A stretch of DNA of 64,000 bases from Gnetum montanum (GCA_015680685.1 MNCI01003605.1:597637-661636); one strand, 5' to 3'; shown: positions 11,994-23,200, counted from the first letter of the stretch. The notes: generated from the sequence alone by a model not told the origin. Translations and numbers: made by a program.

Positions 11994-13012
11994 TGATGAG
12001 TGATGAGATACCCCTATGCTCAACCATACAAATACGAGCATTTCATGCATGATCCGATCAAATTCCAAGAACTAAGTGCTTATGTGCCCTTGTGAAACAA
12101 GGATAGATTGGTTGATCGTTGTCTTCCCAAGCTTACTTGTATGTCACGATTGTATGTTTAAGTATACTTGAGGCATATGATTTTTATAGCTTTTATGTTT
12201 TTATGTCCTATGCTAATAGGGAAGGAGAGAGGTAACTAAGACACTAATTTAACCTAACTACTCATTAACTAAGTTCTAACTAATCCTAACACCAATATCC
12301 ATTCCCACTTGCCATACACATCTTGAACCAGAGCAACACTACTAGGATTACCAAACGCTAATCATTACTGGGTTACCAAGCATTACACGCATGCTCGAAC
12401 TGGTCGTGCTTATGTAATTTAACGATTTTCTTAATTGATCAAAATAAATTGTTGTGCTAATAACAAAAATGTTAAGTGCATAAAATAAAATAAATGCATA
12501 AGAAAATAAAATAAAAGAAATGCATAAGAAAACAAATCTCAAGTGCTACAAGGATGAATCAAAGTGCTTGTCTTTACTGCCATACACAAAGTGTGCTCAG
12601 GCACACAATGCTCGAATAAAGATTCGTCCACACTTCAACCTCCTGCTACAGGCACTTGGAAAATACTCTAAATTTCAAACAAACTACAAGAGTTTCGCTG
12701 CTTCATTGTTAAAATACTTTTTCTCAATTGTGTGCTTGGGCACTATATTTATAGACTTGGGAGCAACTACTCTAATAATTAGAGTAACCACTGAAATAAT
12801 TAGAATAATTGCTAAAATAACCGCTAGAGTAACCACTCTAATAATTAGAATAACTACTAGAGTAACCGCTAGAGTAACCACCCTAATAATTAGAATAACT
12901 TCTAAAGTAATAACTAGAGTAACCACTTTAATAATTAGAATAACTACTAGAGTTACCACTCTAATAATTAGAGTAACTACTAGAATAACCGCTAGACTAA
13001 CCACCCTAATTG
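11994..13012 (-). repeat. AthA 5' LTR (1019 bp)
   Basis: The left end TGATGAGTGATGAGATACC aligns base for base with the left LTR. The right end CTAATTG corresponds to CTCATCA of the left copy, with three substitutions that destroy the terminal CA, and is followed by the TSD TACCA. A minus-strand TATA box (TATAAATATA, 12744-12753) lies in U3. Upstream of it (12763-13012) is an array of TCTAATAATTAGA palindromes. Confidence 0.85.
12763..13012. repeat. Array of ~30-bp units with TCTAATAATTAGA palindromes
   Basis: About seven degenerate units alternate AGAGTAACCACTCTAATAAT and TAGAATAACTACTAGAGTAA. Each contains a near-perfect inverted repeat centred on AAT. The same units recur as three copies in the deleted left LTR (3909-3998). 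Long ORFs here on both strands are repeat read-through. Confidence 0.85.
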
Positions 13013-13017
13013 TACCA
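13013..13017. repeat. Target-site duplication of AthA, right copy (TACCA)
   Basis: Exact match to 3690-3694, immediately outside the right LTR. Confidence 0.8.
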
Positions 13018-13468
13018 CTAGACACTTTGAAATTTTTTGCAATTTTCTCATAACACACAGGGAAGTTTTGCAATTTTTCAAAACCAAAAACCTTCCAAAG
13101 TCTATAACTTTCAAATCGTTTGTCCAAATCACTCCGCTTTTTGATCCTGCACTTACCAAAGGTAAGATCTTTATCATAGGGGCCAAAAAACTTAAGGTTT
13201 TCAATGCAATTTTCAAAAAAAATTTATAACTCCCCAAGGGTTAGTATCCCTAATCATATATAAACATCAACTTTTTCAAAGTTAACCCTTCCAACCATCT
13301 CCAATATGATTTATCAATGATAAGAAATACATGAAAATAACAATTAAGTTAATTAAATTAGCCATAATCACAACTTAGCCAAGTGTAACTACCCTCAAGA
13401 GTTAAGGTATCCCAATTATTTTAGGGTTACACAATGATTTCTAATCCATGGTTCTATTGTGATTATAT
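13018..13468 (+). other. AthH spacer resumed after AthA
   Basis: AT-rich and non-coding. By excision of AthA it joins directly to 3689, placing the following ORF downstream of the AthH pol end on the same strand. Confidence 0.5.
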
Positions 13469-16290
13469 ATGGCACCCAAAAAAAAAACATGCACAAGAAG
13501 GAGAACCCTCGAAACCATGGGAGAAGTGACCTAGAGTTGGAAGAAGCCAATAGGAACAAGGCCAAGAATAACAAGAGGCAACCCATGCAATGGGACCTCT
13601 TCGTAAGGACCCTAAAGTGGAATCTATTCAATAGATTCCAGAAGAAGAAGTGCCTACAGAACAATCCCAATGAGGAGAAGTGCCTAGACCCATGCCAAGG
13701 CTTGAGGTCACTCTAACTCAAGCCTACTTAGACATCATCAAATCTCGAGAGATTCAAAGATCAATTCTTCAAGAGATAAAATTTGGACCATTTTTGGAGA
13801 AATCTCCAAAGCATATCAAGACACAATTGCAAGCCTCTCCCATGTGGCTAGTCATCATGTATAATGGGGATTCATACATGGAAGACACCTATCTCTTTTG
13901 GAATAGATGAAGGCTAGGGTCCATTGTAAAAATCAAGGACATTCAAGTGTCCTACTCAATGAAGGCCATCACATATGCACTAGGGTTGCCAGACATTGAA
14001 ACATAATTGGCATAGATATCAACAAAAGGTGATCCTAAGGCAAAAAGGAAGTGGACCCAGCAATGATATGAGGTGGACCATGAGGAGTATGGTGTACTCA
14101 CAATAGCAAAGCAGATTTATTTGAAGATTAAGACCTATCACCTCAATCCAATGTTGAGGCCAAGCAAGATGACTACTTTCTCTACTCGAGCATGCACTAC
14201 TCTAAGTGGGAAATTTCCTATTAACCTTCCACAGATGATTTATTTGGAGATTAAGAAGTGTTTTAAGGAGAATAAACATGGAAGGAAGACCCTACCCTTT
14301 CCATGCCTTATTAGAAAACTTTACAAAAGAGCAAGCATCATTCACTATTCTAATGATACTCTCAGGCATGCTCCCTTGGCCTCATGGGTAGAAATCATGA
14401 AAGATAAGATGCCAACAACCACTCAAGAAGAGGATTTGTCGCCATCAGCACCCACTCAGGAAACCATACCAAAAGCCCGCACAACCCTTGAACGTCTACA
14501 AAAAAGCAAAGAATAGCTCTTGAGTGAACAATAGCAACAAGCAAGAACAAGTGGGTTGTATCCATCAATGTATCAGCTAACGATGAGTCATCTTAATGAG
14601 GTGGTCCAAATAGTAGCCAGATGGAGAGGGGTGATTTCATTTTCTCTACGCAAATAACACAAATGCCTTCAAGGTTAAATCCAAATACTTGAGAGGTGAT
14701 GATGTCATTAGCAACACATCATCTATTTCTAGAAATCTTTGGGAATGTTGCCACTTTCTCGATGAGGTTGGAGGAAGATGAAGAGGAAATTGTCTTGATA
14801 ATGCAACACCAAGGGTAGGAGACAATAGTAGAAGTGGTAAGTAACCATGTAGCTGAAGCACTAAATGCACCTACAGTGTCTATACCATATGTATCTGCAC
14901 CTCAAGACATGTGGACATTTGCAAGCATAGTCAGCAAAAAGTTGGATGTAGCTCAACATGAAAAATTATTGGAACAACTGGTAGAAATCAGGAAACCAAC
15001 TCCAAACATCTTTGATCTTCTAAAGAACATCATTAAAACCTAGTTGGAGCTGCTAAATGCAAGGTCCAGATGCATCATTTGGGGGGGGGGGGGGGGGGGG
15101 GGCANGCAACTAGAAATATCCCAAGAGAAAAATCAACACCTAGCTGTGGAGGTTGCTGAACTTCATGCCTAACTTGCAAAACAAGCAATCCTCAACCTAG
15201 TAATGACAAGAGATGAAGCTATTAAATACCTTCAAGAAAAATTTTAAAAGGTTGAGGGGGAAGAAATAATGACCATCTTCAAATAGTCCATGGCAGAATA
15301 TGTAATGCACTCAATCAAAAAGGACTTGAATTAAATGCATCAAGAAAATGAAGCATTGACCATGCAAAATCATCGCCTACAAAATGTTGATGCTCAGAGA
15401 GATCAAATGTAAGAATTCATTCATGAACAGTAAGAGAAACTTGCCAAAGTCAACACTGAACTAAGGAAATTGGCTATAGAGAACTATAATCTGTCAATCG
15501 AGGAGGTATGCACCTTGCAAAAAAAGTCTACCATCAAAATCACTGCTTAGAAGAATGAAGCTCTGAAGTTTGAGAAAGTGAAAAATCACTATTGGGACTA
15601 GGCTAGCTTGCAAAAGGAAATTAATGAAAAAAAAATCTAGATGGCAAAGTCAAAAGTGAATGAAGCCCTCCAGCAACTCCAACAAGGAAGAGAGATGTGG
15701 CAGTGCATCCTTAATGGGATTTAACACCTACAACAAAGTAGAGATCCTCTTGAAGGCATTGCAGATCAAAGAAATGATAGAGTATATGGAGTTGACCAAT
15801 CTTAGTTATGCAAAGCTGGCAATGCTGATAGCTAAATGGCCATGGTAAAAATTGGAGAAACAAGTGGCTAACTCGTATATGTTATATGAGGCCAAGTTCA
15901 AACATCACAAGCATACCAAGTAAAAACTTGAGATTTCTAACGCTGAACTTGAAGTTCTTAAAGGATGATTCACAAATCAACGATCTATCATTGAGGACCT
16001 AGCCAAATGGATGAATGACTATTAGGAGCTAAAGAACACAGTAAGAGCATTCAACACTGAACTTAAATAGTTTGCTACCTAGTTTGTTAATGCTAAGGAG
16101 TTGTTTCCAACATTCCTATGTCCTTGGGATGTGCCCATTTCAACCCACATTGGGGAAGTTACATGGATGATGCATGATCCTAGGAGTAATGAGGAGAAAA
16201 TGAAAGCACTACTAGATGCTTTTCACCTCCTACCTGAAGTTGCAGCAGCAACAGGACAACCATAGCCACCTTAACCGTTGCCAATGCATG
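13469..16290 (+). pseudogene. AthH envelope-position ORF (plant transposon protein-like) with coiled-coil tail
   Basis: ATG at 13469 starts MAPKKK, but a run of ten A's is followed by the better frame one register off, suggesting slippage. The frame then gives 'MQWDLFVRTLKWNLFNRFQ'. Its core (14073-14516) contains 'SGKFPINLPQMIYLEIKKC' and 'TLPFPCLIRKLYKRASI', which resemble the putative plant transposon protein family (Transposase_32) found in Athila extra ORFs. From 14830 to about 16250 broken frames are Lys/Glu/Gln rich and heptad-like. A poly-G tract at 15081 interrupts it. Position after pol in the same sense is where Athila elements carry their third ORF. Function is unknown; this copy is dead. 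Confidence 0.5.
15081..15105. other. 22-base poly-G tract with N
   Basis: A run of 22 G's followed by CA and an ambiguous base (15105) lies in the coiled-coil part of the AthH ORF. It is unlike its surroundings and may be a sequencing or consensus artefact. Confidence 0.6.
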
Positions 16291-16439
16291 AAGTCGGTGA
16301 AGGTCACTTGAAGCCTCAAGAATCACCACCGCCTAGGATCATTTGATCTTCTCCAACAAACTTCACATTATCAAGGAACATGTTGTCCAATTTTTGAAGA
16401 GTTATGTCATGGTGCTTATTTTTGTGTCCTAAAAACCAC

Positions 16440-16948
16440 TGTGACACCTCGTTCTCGAATGTAGTAAAAATACGAATGCCTAATTTATTATATTCATCAT
16501 GCATAATATATCAGAAATGTTATAAAAACTTAAATAATGAATTAATTAGAAAATAAATAATTGATACTAAATAATTAAGCAAGGAAAATTAAAAAATTAT
16601 ATTAATGGAAGAGAGTACTGTAATGCCCTTTTAGGTTGTCTTCCTATGCCACTTAAGCCTTAGAGGCAATCTGGCATTACCACCATAGTTAGGCTATCCT
16701 ACCAAAGGGGTGATCAATCCCTTTTTATCCTACTTCACCTAACTCTCATTACTCGCCTCTCCAAGCTTCACAACTCCATGCCTAGCACAACCTCTAATCC
16801 TAGCCTTAAATGGCATAGGTCAAACTCTTTTCCAAGGGATACATGAATAGTCATAACTCCTCACAATGAGGTAACCCTTCATTAGAAGGCTAATTACATT
16901 ATTTAAAATTGTTTCCACCCTTAACAAGGGATAGAACATTACAATCCA
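16440..16948 (-). repeat. ChrG 3' LTR (~509 bp)
   Basis: The left edge is TGTGACACC and the right edge is ...CAATCCA, directly followed by the G-run of the polypurine tract on the minus strand (AAGGGGGG at 16949-16956). An alternative right edge is 16943 (...ATTACA). Only one LTR is present, so the edges rest on ends and tract, not on a pair. Confidence 0.6.
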
Positions 16949-17128
16949 CCCCCCTTAAGCATCTAGCTCATCCTCAAGCGCTTCCTTGATATCCAGCTGC
17001 TCAATGGCAACTTCATCGTTACGCTCCTTAGCTTCAGTTCTCCTATTTTCCTCATTATCATCTATACAAATAAAAGATCAGAATTTATAAACATAATTTA
17101 TTACATCCATAATAAATTCAACATATCA

Positions 17129-18236
17129 TTAAATATCTAGATGATGAAAAATTTCAGGGTAAGTATTTAAAATAAACTTCCTATTTTCTGAAGTCTGTTG
17201 ATCACAATTTGACCATTGAATAAGCACTTTGCTGATAATTTTATTTCATAATTTCTTGGTTCATTGGTCTTTAATAGCAATGGGTTTTACTTCAAAGCTG
17301 GCATTGGATCATAATGGCAAAGTATTCCAATCCACTACATATGGTACATCATTTTCATGAAATTTCTTTAGCAAGCTCACATGAAAAACTGGATGAATTT
17401 TTAAGGTTTCTAGAAGATTTAGTCAATATTCTACTTTGCCAATTATTTCAGATATTTCAAAAGTTCCACAAAATCTAGATGCTAATTTAGTATATTTTCC
17501 CAATTTAAGAGAACTTTTGGTAGGTTTTACTCTCAATAATACTTGATCACCTACTTAGAATTCTTTTTTAAGTTGATGTTGCTCTACATATCCTTTATAT
17601 TTATCTTTGGTAGCTTGCAAATTTTATTTAACCCTTGTGACAATGTTTTACATTATTTTCATTTCTTCTTCCTTCCATTTCATTCTTAAGGTTGGATCTA
17701 CCTAGGTTAATGATCTATGACAATTACTTCCATATACTACTTTGAATGGTGTTCAATGTATGGAAACATGATAATTATTATTTTAGGAAAATTCTACCAA
17801 ATGAAATTAATTCTCCCATGTTTTAGGTCTACTCCCAATGTAGCTTCATAAGATATCTTCTAATATTCTATTCACTCATTTAGTTCATCCATGAGTTTCA
17901 AAGTGATAAGCTATGCTAAATTTTAATTGCGTTCCAAGATCTTTGAAGAAATTTTTCCAGAATTTGGATATGAATTTGGGATCTCTGTTCGAAGTGATAA
18001 ATTTTCGACAACCATGTAATTGAAATATTTCTTGTATGAATTTTTTGGCTATTTCTTCTACTGTGTTTGTAGATTTCAAAGCTATAAAATGTTTCATCTT
18101 TGATAGATGATCAACTACTATGAAAATCAAGTCATTTCCTTTTTTGGTTACTAGAAATTCCACAATAAAATCCATAGTGATATCTTTCCATTTCTAGGTT
18201 GGAACTTTCAAGGATTGTAATAATCCACTAGGTTTT
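17129..18236 (-). pseudogene. ChrG integrase with chromodomain
   Basis: The core reads 'MDFIVEFLVTKKGNDLIFIV' then 'VDHLSKMKHFIALK', 'EIFQLHGCRKFI' and 'NRDPKFISKFWKN'. This is the chromovirus integrase pattern, with the second catalytic Asp region altered (S-D-R-D becomes S-N-R-D). Downstream frames give the 'GDQVLLRVKPTK' strand, 'LHPVFHVSLLK'-like residues (here 'IHPVFHVSLLKKFH') and a chromodomain-like end with 'KVLIQWSNCD' before TAA at 17129-17131. Several in-frame stops are present. In intact elements the chromodomain steers insertion toward heterochromatin. Confidence 0.75.
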
Positions 18237-20066
18237 TGTTGCGATTGAAAACATCAGTGTATGGAACATCGAGAGGTTGTTGGATGAACAGTTTAACCCC
18301 AGATCCATGCGAGGGCTGTGCTGGAGAGAAATGGAAGCGAGGTGCCCTGAACAGTCTGGTTGATCAGATAGGGACTTAATAGGTGTATCTTAACCTTTCG
18401 TAAATGCTTGTTTCAGAAGAGAGGCATGTGAAATAAATCAACAATTAATAAATATAAAGCGATGAAAGTAGTGCAAAACAACAATGATAGTAAACAAATA
18501 GCAAACAGACTTGGGTGAGAAAGTGCACTACCCCAAGGTTGCTGGTTTGATCTTTGCTGAAAGGTATACAACAGAACACACAACACAAAATAGGCACAGC
18601 TTACATAGAGCAGTATGGTCACAGATCTTTGAACTGTAAAGCCAACCAGCAAACTCAAAGCCAACCAGAGTGCTAAAAAATTGCCAACTATGCTCTCCGA
18701 AAGCCAACTTAAAAGCCAATCAGTACCCAAGCCAACCCTTTGAGCATTTTTTGTCAGGGTATTTATAGGGCTAGGAGAAAGAGAAAAATGTGGTTTGGAT
18801 GCCATGTGTCCTGGGCCCCACAAGGTGCAAACATGGTTGTACTATGTAGGTGTGCGATGCTGGAGATGAGCTTTGTTATGTTGTGACCATACTGCTGAAA
18901 CTGCATGTACTAAAATCCAGTGTGCCAACAATGCAAGCAAAATGGAGCCTATGCTCCAAAACTACGTCTTCCCTACTCTTGCAAGCAAGGTCAAGAATAG
19001 GAACAATTTTTTGGGGATTGACTAGGGGTACGCAAAATGAAGTAAACTTGCTAATTTTGTCTGCCAAAGAGATATCAAGGCTAGAGTAATCATTGCCAAC
19101 AAGTTATAGAGCTAATTGAAGATGTCTTGATGCCTCCATGCCAGTGTTGCACTACCCATGCTATTCAACATATTTGGCATAGCATAAGTAACTACTCGCT
19201 ACACTGTGCTACACTACATAGCGTAGCATAGCATAACCATCGGTCTTGACAGAAAATTTATGTAAGAGTCGAGAGTATTTATGTGAGGCTTCATTAGGCA
19301 AACAACTACAACTTTTTTCCTCTATGTTGGAAAGCCTTTGAACTTATTGAATTCACCATTGGAACATTTTTGTTGTTTTTGCATCATTGCTATGCTGTGC
19401 TATGCTATGTAGTGTAGCACAGCGTAGCAGCCAGTGTATCATGCTTCCTTGTTCAATCTACCATTTTCTACCAAGAAACCTTGCTTGAGGCTTGAGGACT
19501 AAGTGGGACACCCAGTTTTGGAGGTCGAAGTGTTGCCAAGTGCAGTCTTCTTGTTGGAGTCACTTGGCAAAAGGAGGGCCTTTTTGTTCTTTGTCCCTGT
19601 TACGTTCTTCTATGCTACATAGTGTAGCACCCTGAATTGGTGGAGCAAGTTTGCTTGACAATTGCAACATGGGAAAATTATTTTGAAGACCAACTTGTCA
19701 TCAACTTACATCTTGCATGCTTGATTAATCACTTTGAGGCTTGCTACACTACGCAACGTAGTGTAGCGTAGTAGATTTCTATGCTAGAAAACTTGCCAAA
19801 CTATTTTGCTCATCCCACACACTTTCAACAACTCCTAGCATGGTCCTTGGGTATACTACCAATCGAGTCAATTGTCCAATTGGGCAGGCTAGAGAGTCCA
19901 GTAGGCTTGTCAACTCTGGAGATAGAAAAATTTTCAAATTGTATAGTTTATCCTTGGTGCCTACACCATTCTATCAGCCCATCATGACACTACACTTATG
20001 TAAATCCTTGCCCAAACTCCAACACTCTGCTGAAGCATGAGGGTCTTGAAATTTTATGGTGTTTCA
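18237..20066 (-). repeat. TatD 3' LTR (1830 bp)
   Basis: The left edge TGTTGCG and right edge GGTGTTTCA align to the TatE LTR (23201-24968) along the whole length, including GAGAGGTTGTTGG near the left and the polypurine junction on the right. A minus-strand TATA box (TATAAATA, 18760-18767) is present. The U3 half holds several GCTACGC/GCGTAGC palindromes, for example a perfect 10-bp stem with 3-nt loop at 19744-19766. Confidence 0.8.
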
Positions 20067-20134
20067 CTAGCCCCTATTTGTCGATGTCTGGAGGATTTTC
20101 CCAAGATACATCGACAACGAATATGAAACACCAT
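20056..20134 (-). promoter_or_regulatory. TatD polypurine tract inside a two-arm hairpin
   Basis: Outer arms ATGGTGTTTCA (20056-20066) and TGAAACACCAT (20124-20134) are perfectly complementary, as are the inner arms TTGTCGATG (20078-20086) and CATCGACAA (20109-20117). The minus-strand polypurine tract AGGGGCTAG sits between the outer and inner arms. The outer arm is the end of the LTR itself. Confidence 0.8.
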
Positions 20135-21469
20135 GAAGGACAAGATGCCAACATCGCTCTTCAATGGTCGCTCAGATGTCTCTTTGTTGTGCTTGGGAGT
20201 ATCAGGGTAGTCATGTAGGGAAAGGGGAAAAGGATGGATTTAAGGGGATAAGTTCATGAAAGGGAAAGATGTAACATAGTGTAGTCCCTCGTCAGAGTGC
20301 TTATGAGGGAGTTGCTATGCATGGGCATCTTTCTTTTGCTAGCTTCTAACCTCTTGTTGGAATGCTTAGAGATGGTCATTATGAAACATTTGGTATGAAA
20401 TTTATTTTGGGCACACATCTTTTCTCTTTCTCTCTTTTTTTTGAGCTCTTTTTCTTTTTTACGCTTTTTCACTTCTCTTTTACTATTTAACCACGTTCAC
20501 TTGCAAACAATCTTATTATTGTAGGACAGGCATTTCCTCCCTGAGATAAGTTGTGTTACATCCATGTGGGGCTTTGACTTGCCTACAGGTGCTTCCCATG
20601 CAGCGAGCTACGTTACACGTGTCATGGACTTTGCAATTGAGCATGTGGGAGAGCTTTATATGCATCAAGTAAGCTCATAAAAGAGATGTGAAGTAGGAAA
20701 CTGCAAGTGTCAGAAATGAAGTGCAGAAGGTTAAGAGGGAGGGTAAAATGTGCACTCCCAAGTAGCCAAGCTAGTCAAAATAGTTACCTCAGAATGATGT
20801 AGTGTCTTTTCCTCCTGGCGAAATGCATCTCTGACCGATGCCATCTCAACCTGTATCCTACAAACATAATAGAAAGTGAACTAGAAAAACATAACCATGA
20901 AATGAGGTAAGGGCTAAATCCCACTTACTTTAAACATTGCTAAAGTAGAAAGCATTGTTGTTGAAGCATGCAACGTCCAAACCAGGAAGGCCAACAACGG
21001 TTCTAGTAGTGGAAAACTGAAAGGGTTGGCATTGAGGAGGCTAAGATTTGCAACGATGTGAGTACTCAGGAGTCCCCACCTAGGGGAAACATCATGTAGT
21101 TTAGCTATAAGCTAAGAAACCTAGTAGCTGAACATCTTTTGAGCTCGGATGATGGTGGGGGCTAGAGGGTGGTAACAATGTGCCTAGGCCACAATAGTGC
21201 TAGGACTCTAGCAACAGATGCTAACAATGAGAGCTACTGCCAAGGTGACGGGCTATGGTAGTGGTAGCTCCAAAAGGTTAGCAAGATCTCAAATGGCATC
21301 TCCAGAGGATTAGCAAGATGCCAGGGGCAATGGCATTGCATATGTTCCAGAGGGTGTTTTCTTATCATCGTGAACTACATTTTGGAACTACAATGTCCCA
21401 CCCCATGTTGGCACTGTACATGCTCGTTTATTTGTGGGATCATGGATGTGAGCAGAGAGCATTGTGCCG
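20135..21469 (-). other. TatD 3' region with a conserved mini-intron
   Basis: No recognised protein. On the minus strand a donor GTAAGT (from 20928) and an acceptor TTTGTAG (to 20858) bound a 71-nt intron. TatE has the same 71-nt arrangement and TatC a 61-nt one. Sequence before the donor is partly conserved in frame between TatD and TatE (a 'LLAFLVWT.HAS' stretch), hinting at a small extra ORF. Confidence 0.5.
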
Positions 21470-21815
21470 TGAACCTAGTTTAAGGTCTTGGTAGCCCATT
21501 AGATGTACTGGTTTAAGGTCCCAGCAGACTGCAATGTGCTAGTTTAAGGTCCTAGTAGACCGCTGTGCTAGTTTAAGGTCCTAGCAAATCTTTGTGCTAG
21601 TTTATCATCATAGCAGATAGTGGAAGGACTAGTTTAAGGTCGAAGCAGATCATCTATGCCAGTTTTACATCATAGTAGACACCCTTTGCTAGTTTTACGT
21701 CATAGCAGATGGTCTATGCTAGTTTATATTCATAGCAGACTATCTGTGCCATTTTATAGCCATAGCGGACTATCTATGCTAGTTCATAATCATAGCAGAC
21801 TATCTTTGCTTACCT
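21470..21815. repeat. Hairpin-repeat array, TatD (post-integrase)
   Basis: About nine degenerate units of 35-40 bp share the plus-strand form GCTAGTTTAAGGTC, a six-base loop, then GACC. Stems vary with pairing kept: GGTC/GACC at 21548-21561 and ATC/GAT at 21607-21618. Confidence 0.8.
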
Positions 21816-21825
21816 CACTTTTGCA

Positions 21826-22900
21826 TTAGACATAGTATGGCTTGAGGTACAAGTGGTTCATGGGATCTGCAAACTCTTTGCCATCCATGTCTGCCAGTTT
21901 GAAGGCACCATTCTAATAGGCTTTTGTGATAATGAATTGACCTTCCTTGTTTGCTAAGAACTTGTTTACATGCTCATGAACAACTTTCACAACTAGGTCC
22001 CCTTTTTTGATTGGCAATCAATGTAGATTAGGATGATGCTTTTTTCACTGCTTGTCTTGGTACCATTCAATACGATAAAGTGTTTGATCATGCTCCTCCT
22101 TTATGGAGTTGAGGTCAATGATCCTTGACTCATTGTTCTAGGCCTCATTCAAAATGCTCGAAAATATCATCTGAAGTGATGATACCTACAATTCAAGAGG
22201 TAACACTACTTCAGATCTGTAGACTAGGCTATAAGGAGTCTTACCTATGGCTGTTCTGCACATCATATTGTAAGCCCACAACACGTAGAGGATTTACTCG
22301 TCCCATCACCTCTTACTATTGCTAAACATCCTTTTGAGCAAGTTGATAATGGCCTTTCTTGTTGCCTTCACCAGACCGTTTTCCTGCGGGTAGTATGGCA
22401 ACGAAAAGGATTTCTTGATGCCAAGGTTGCTACAAAAGGTTTTGGTTTCCGCACTACTAAAATGTGGCCCATTTTCTATCAAAATAGTCATGGGAAGACC
22501 AAACCTTATTAGTATGTTGTCCAAGATAAAGTTGCAAACCTGTTGAGATGTAGTTTTCCTAAGGGGTATAGCCTCTACCCACTTTGTGAAGTACTTGGTG
22601 GTGGTGATGATGAAGCTCTGTCCTGTGGAAGACTTAGGTGTGATGGGTCCTATGATATTTAGCCCCCATCATTGGAATGGCCACGTAATCTATGTAGGAT
22701 GCAACTTAGTAGGTGAAACATGTATAAGATTTGCATGATGTTGGCATGTATCACACATCCTAACTTTAGCAAGGAAATCTCATTCCATGCAAGCATAGTA
22801 ATATCTTAGGCATCTAATTTTTGCTGCCATAGCCCTGGGAGCTATGTGTCCTCGACATAGTCCTTCATGAACTTTGTTAACAATTTTCTATGCTTCTTCC
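21826..22900 (-). pseudogene. TatD integrase
   Basis: The minus strand carries a Tat-type integrase: a degraded zinc-binding N-terminus (around 22700-22860), a core with 'RFGLPMTILIENGPHFSS' and 'SLPYYPQENGLVKATRK', and a C-terminal part ending 'NHLYLKPYYV' at a TAA (21826-21828). The usual 'TDNGPQFS' has become 'IENGPHFS', replacing a catalytic Asp by Glu, and the 'NGQAEA' Glu region reads 'NGLVKA'. With stops and shifts in addition, the enzyme is inactive. The hairpin array follows its stop by a few bases. Confidence 0.75.
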
Positions 22901-23200
22901 CCACTAACACAAGTTAGTAATATCCCATCAAAGGAGCGTTTGCATAAGGTATTATCTCCTATAAGGACATACTGTCGGGCTCACTTTCAGATCGCATCCT
23001 TTTGAGCAGATGTCTAGTCGTGTTGGGATTTGCTGTGTTGAAAGTAGGCTTTAACATTGGTGTACCACTCTTGGGCATTGGTAGCACTTACGGAGGCGAT
23101 GTGTACTACTTGAGTGAGAGGGTAAGGTTGCGAATAGGTGTGGCAGCATGTTTAATGCTAGCGTGGCTAAGGTATATGCTATAGTGTTCTCATTGCATGG
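22901..23200 (-). pseudogene. TatD second RNase H, C-terminal remnant
   Basis: It aligns by order and sequence with the TatE stretch 60600-60800 and the TatC stretch 30150-30350, which encode the end of the archaeal-type RNase H ('IANALATLALN' in TatC). It is heavily mutated and ends abruptly at the TatE LTR, so the catalytic half is absent here. Confidence 0.55.

Larger units (their letters stand above)
3695..13012 (-). mobile_element. AthA: complete but decayed Athila-like Ty3/gypsy element
   Basis: Reading on the minus strand: 5' LTR (13012-11994), primer-binding site, gag, protease, RT-RNase H, integrase, 3' region, polypurine tract and 3' LTR (3998-3695). TSDs TACCA flank it. Lineage is judged from the RT ('MPQKGGKWRVWIDFR', 'FMDDFS'), integrase ('PFDIWGINFMG') and an Athila-type primer site. 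All frames are broken by stops and shifts, and the 3' LTR has lost about 700 bp, so it is not autonomous. It is inserted in AthH. Confidence 0.85.
16440..18236 (-). mobile_element. ChrG: 3' part of a chromovirus
   Basis: On the minus strand: integrase core, integrase C-terminus with chromodomain, polypurine tract and a 3' LTR. The 5' part is cut off at 18236 by the LTR of TatD. It borders AthH sequence on the left, so it is presumably inserted there; the other TSD is outside the preserved part. Confidence 0.7.
18237..23200 (-). mobile_element. TatD: 3' part of a Tat-lineage Ty3/gypsy element
   Basis: From left to right: 3' LTR (18237-20066), polypurine-tract hairpin, 3' region with mini-intron, hairpin-repeat array, integrase, and the end of the archaeal-type RNase H. 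At 23201 it is interrupted by the LTR of TatE; the rest lies beyond the window. It interrupts ChrG. Confidence 0.75.

Noticed and set aside
12520-13127. Long overlapping ORFs on both strands (177 and 147 codons) rich in Ile-Ile-Arg-Val-Thr
   Set aside because: They are translations of the TCTAATAATTAGA tandem units in the AthA LTR; no protein family and no conservation in the left LTR.
15081-15105. Poly-G tract as a G-quadruplex element
   Set aside because: An uninterrupted 22-G run next to an N base inside a decayed ORF is more likely a consensus artefact.
16316-16504. 62-codon minus ORF at the ChrG left edge
   Set aside because: It crosses the LTR boundary at 16440 and matches no gag, pol or host family.
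18413-18823. 136-codon minus-strand ORF with membrane-like segments in the TatD LTR
   Set aside because: It lies in U3/R across the TATA box, and the equivalent frame is not kept in the TatE or TatB LTRs.
21470-21815. CRISPR-like or riboswitch-like array
   Set aside because: Units are degenerate, lack unique spacers, and the surroundings are plant retrotransposons.
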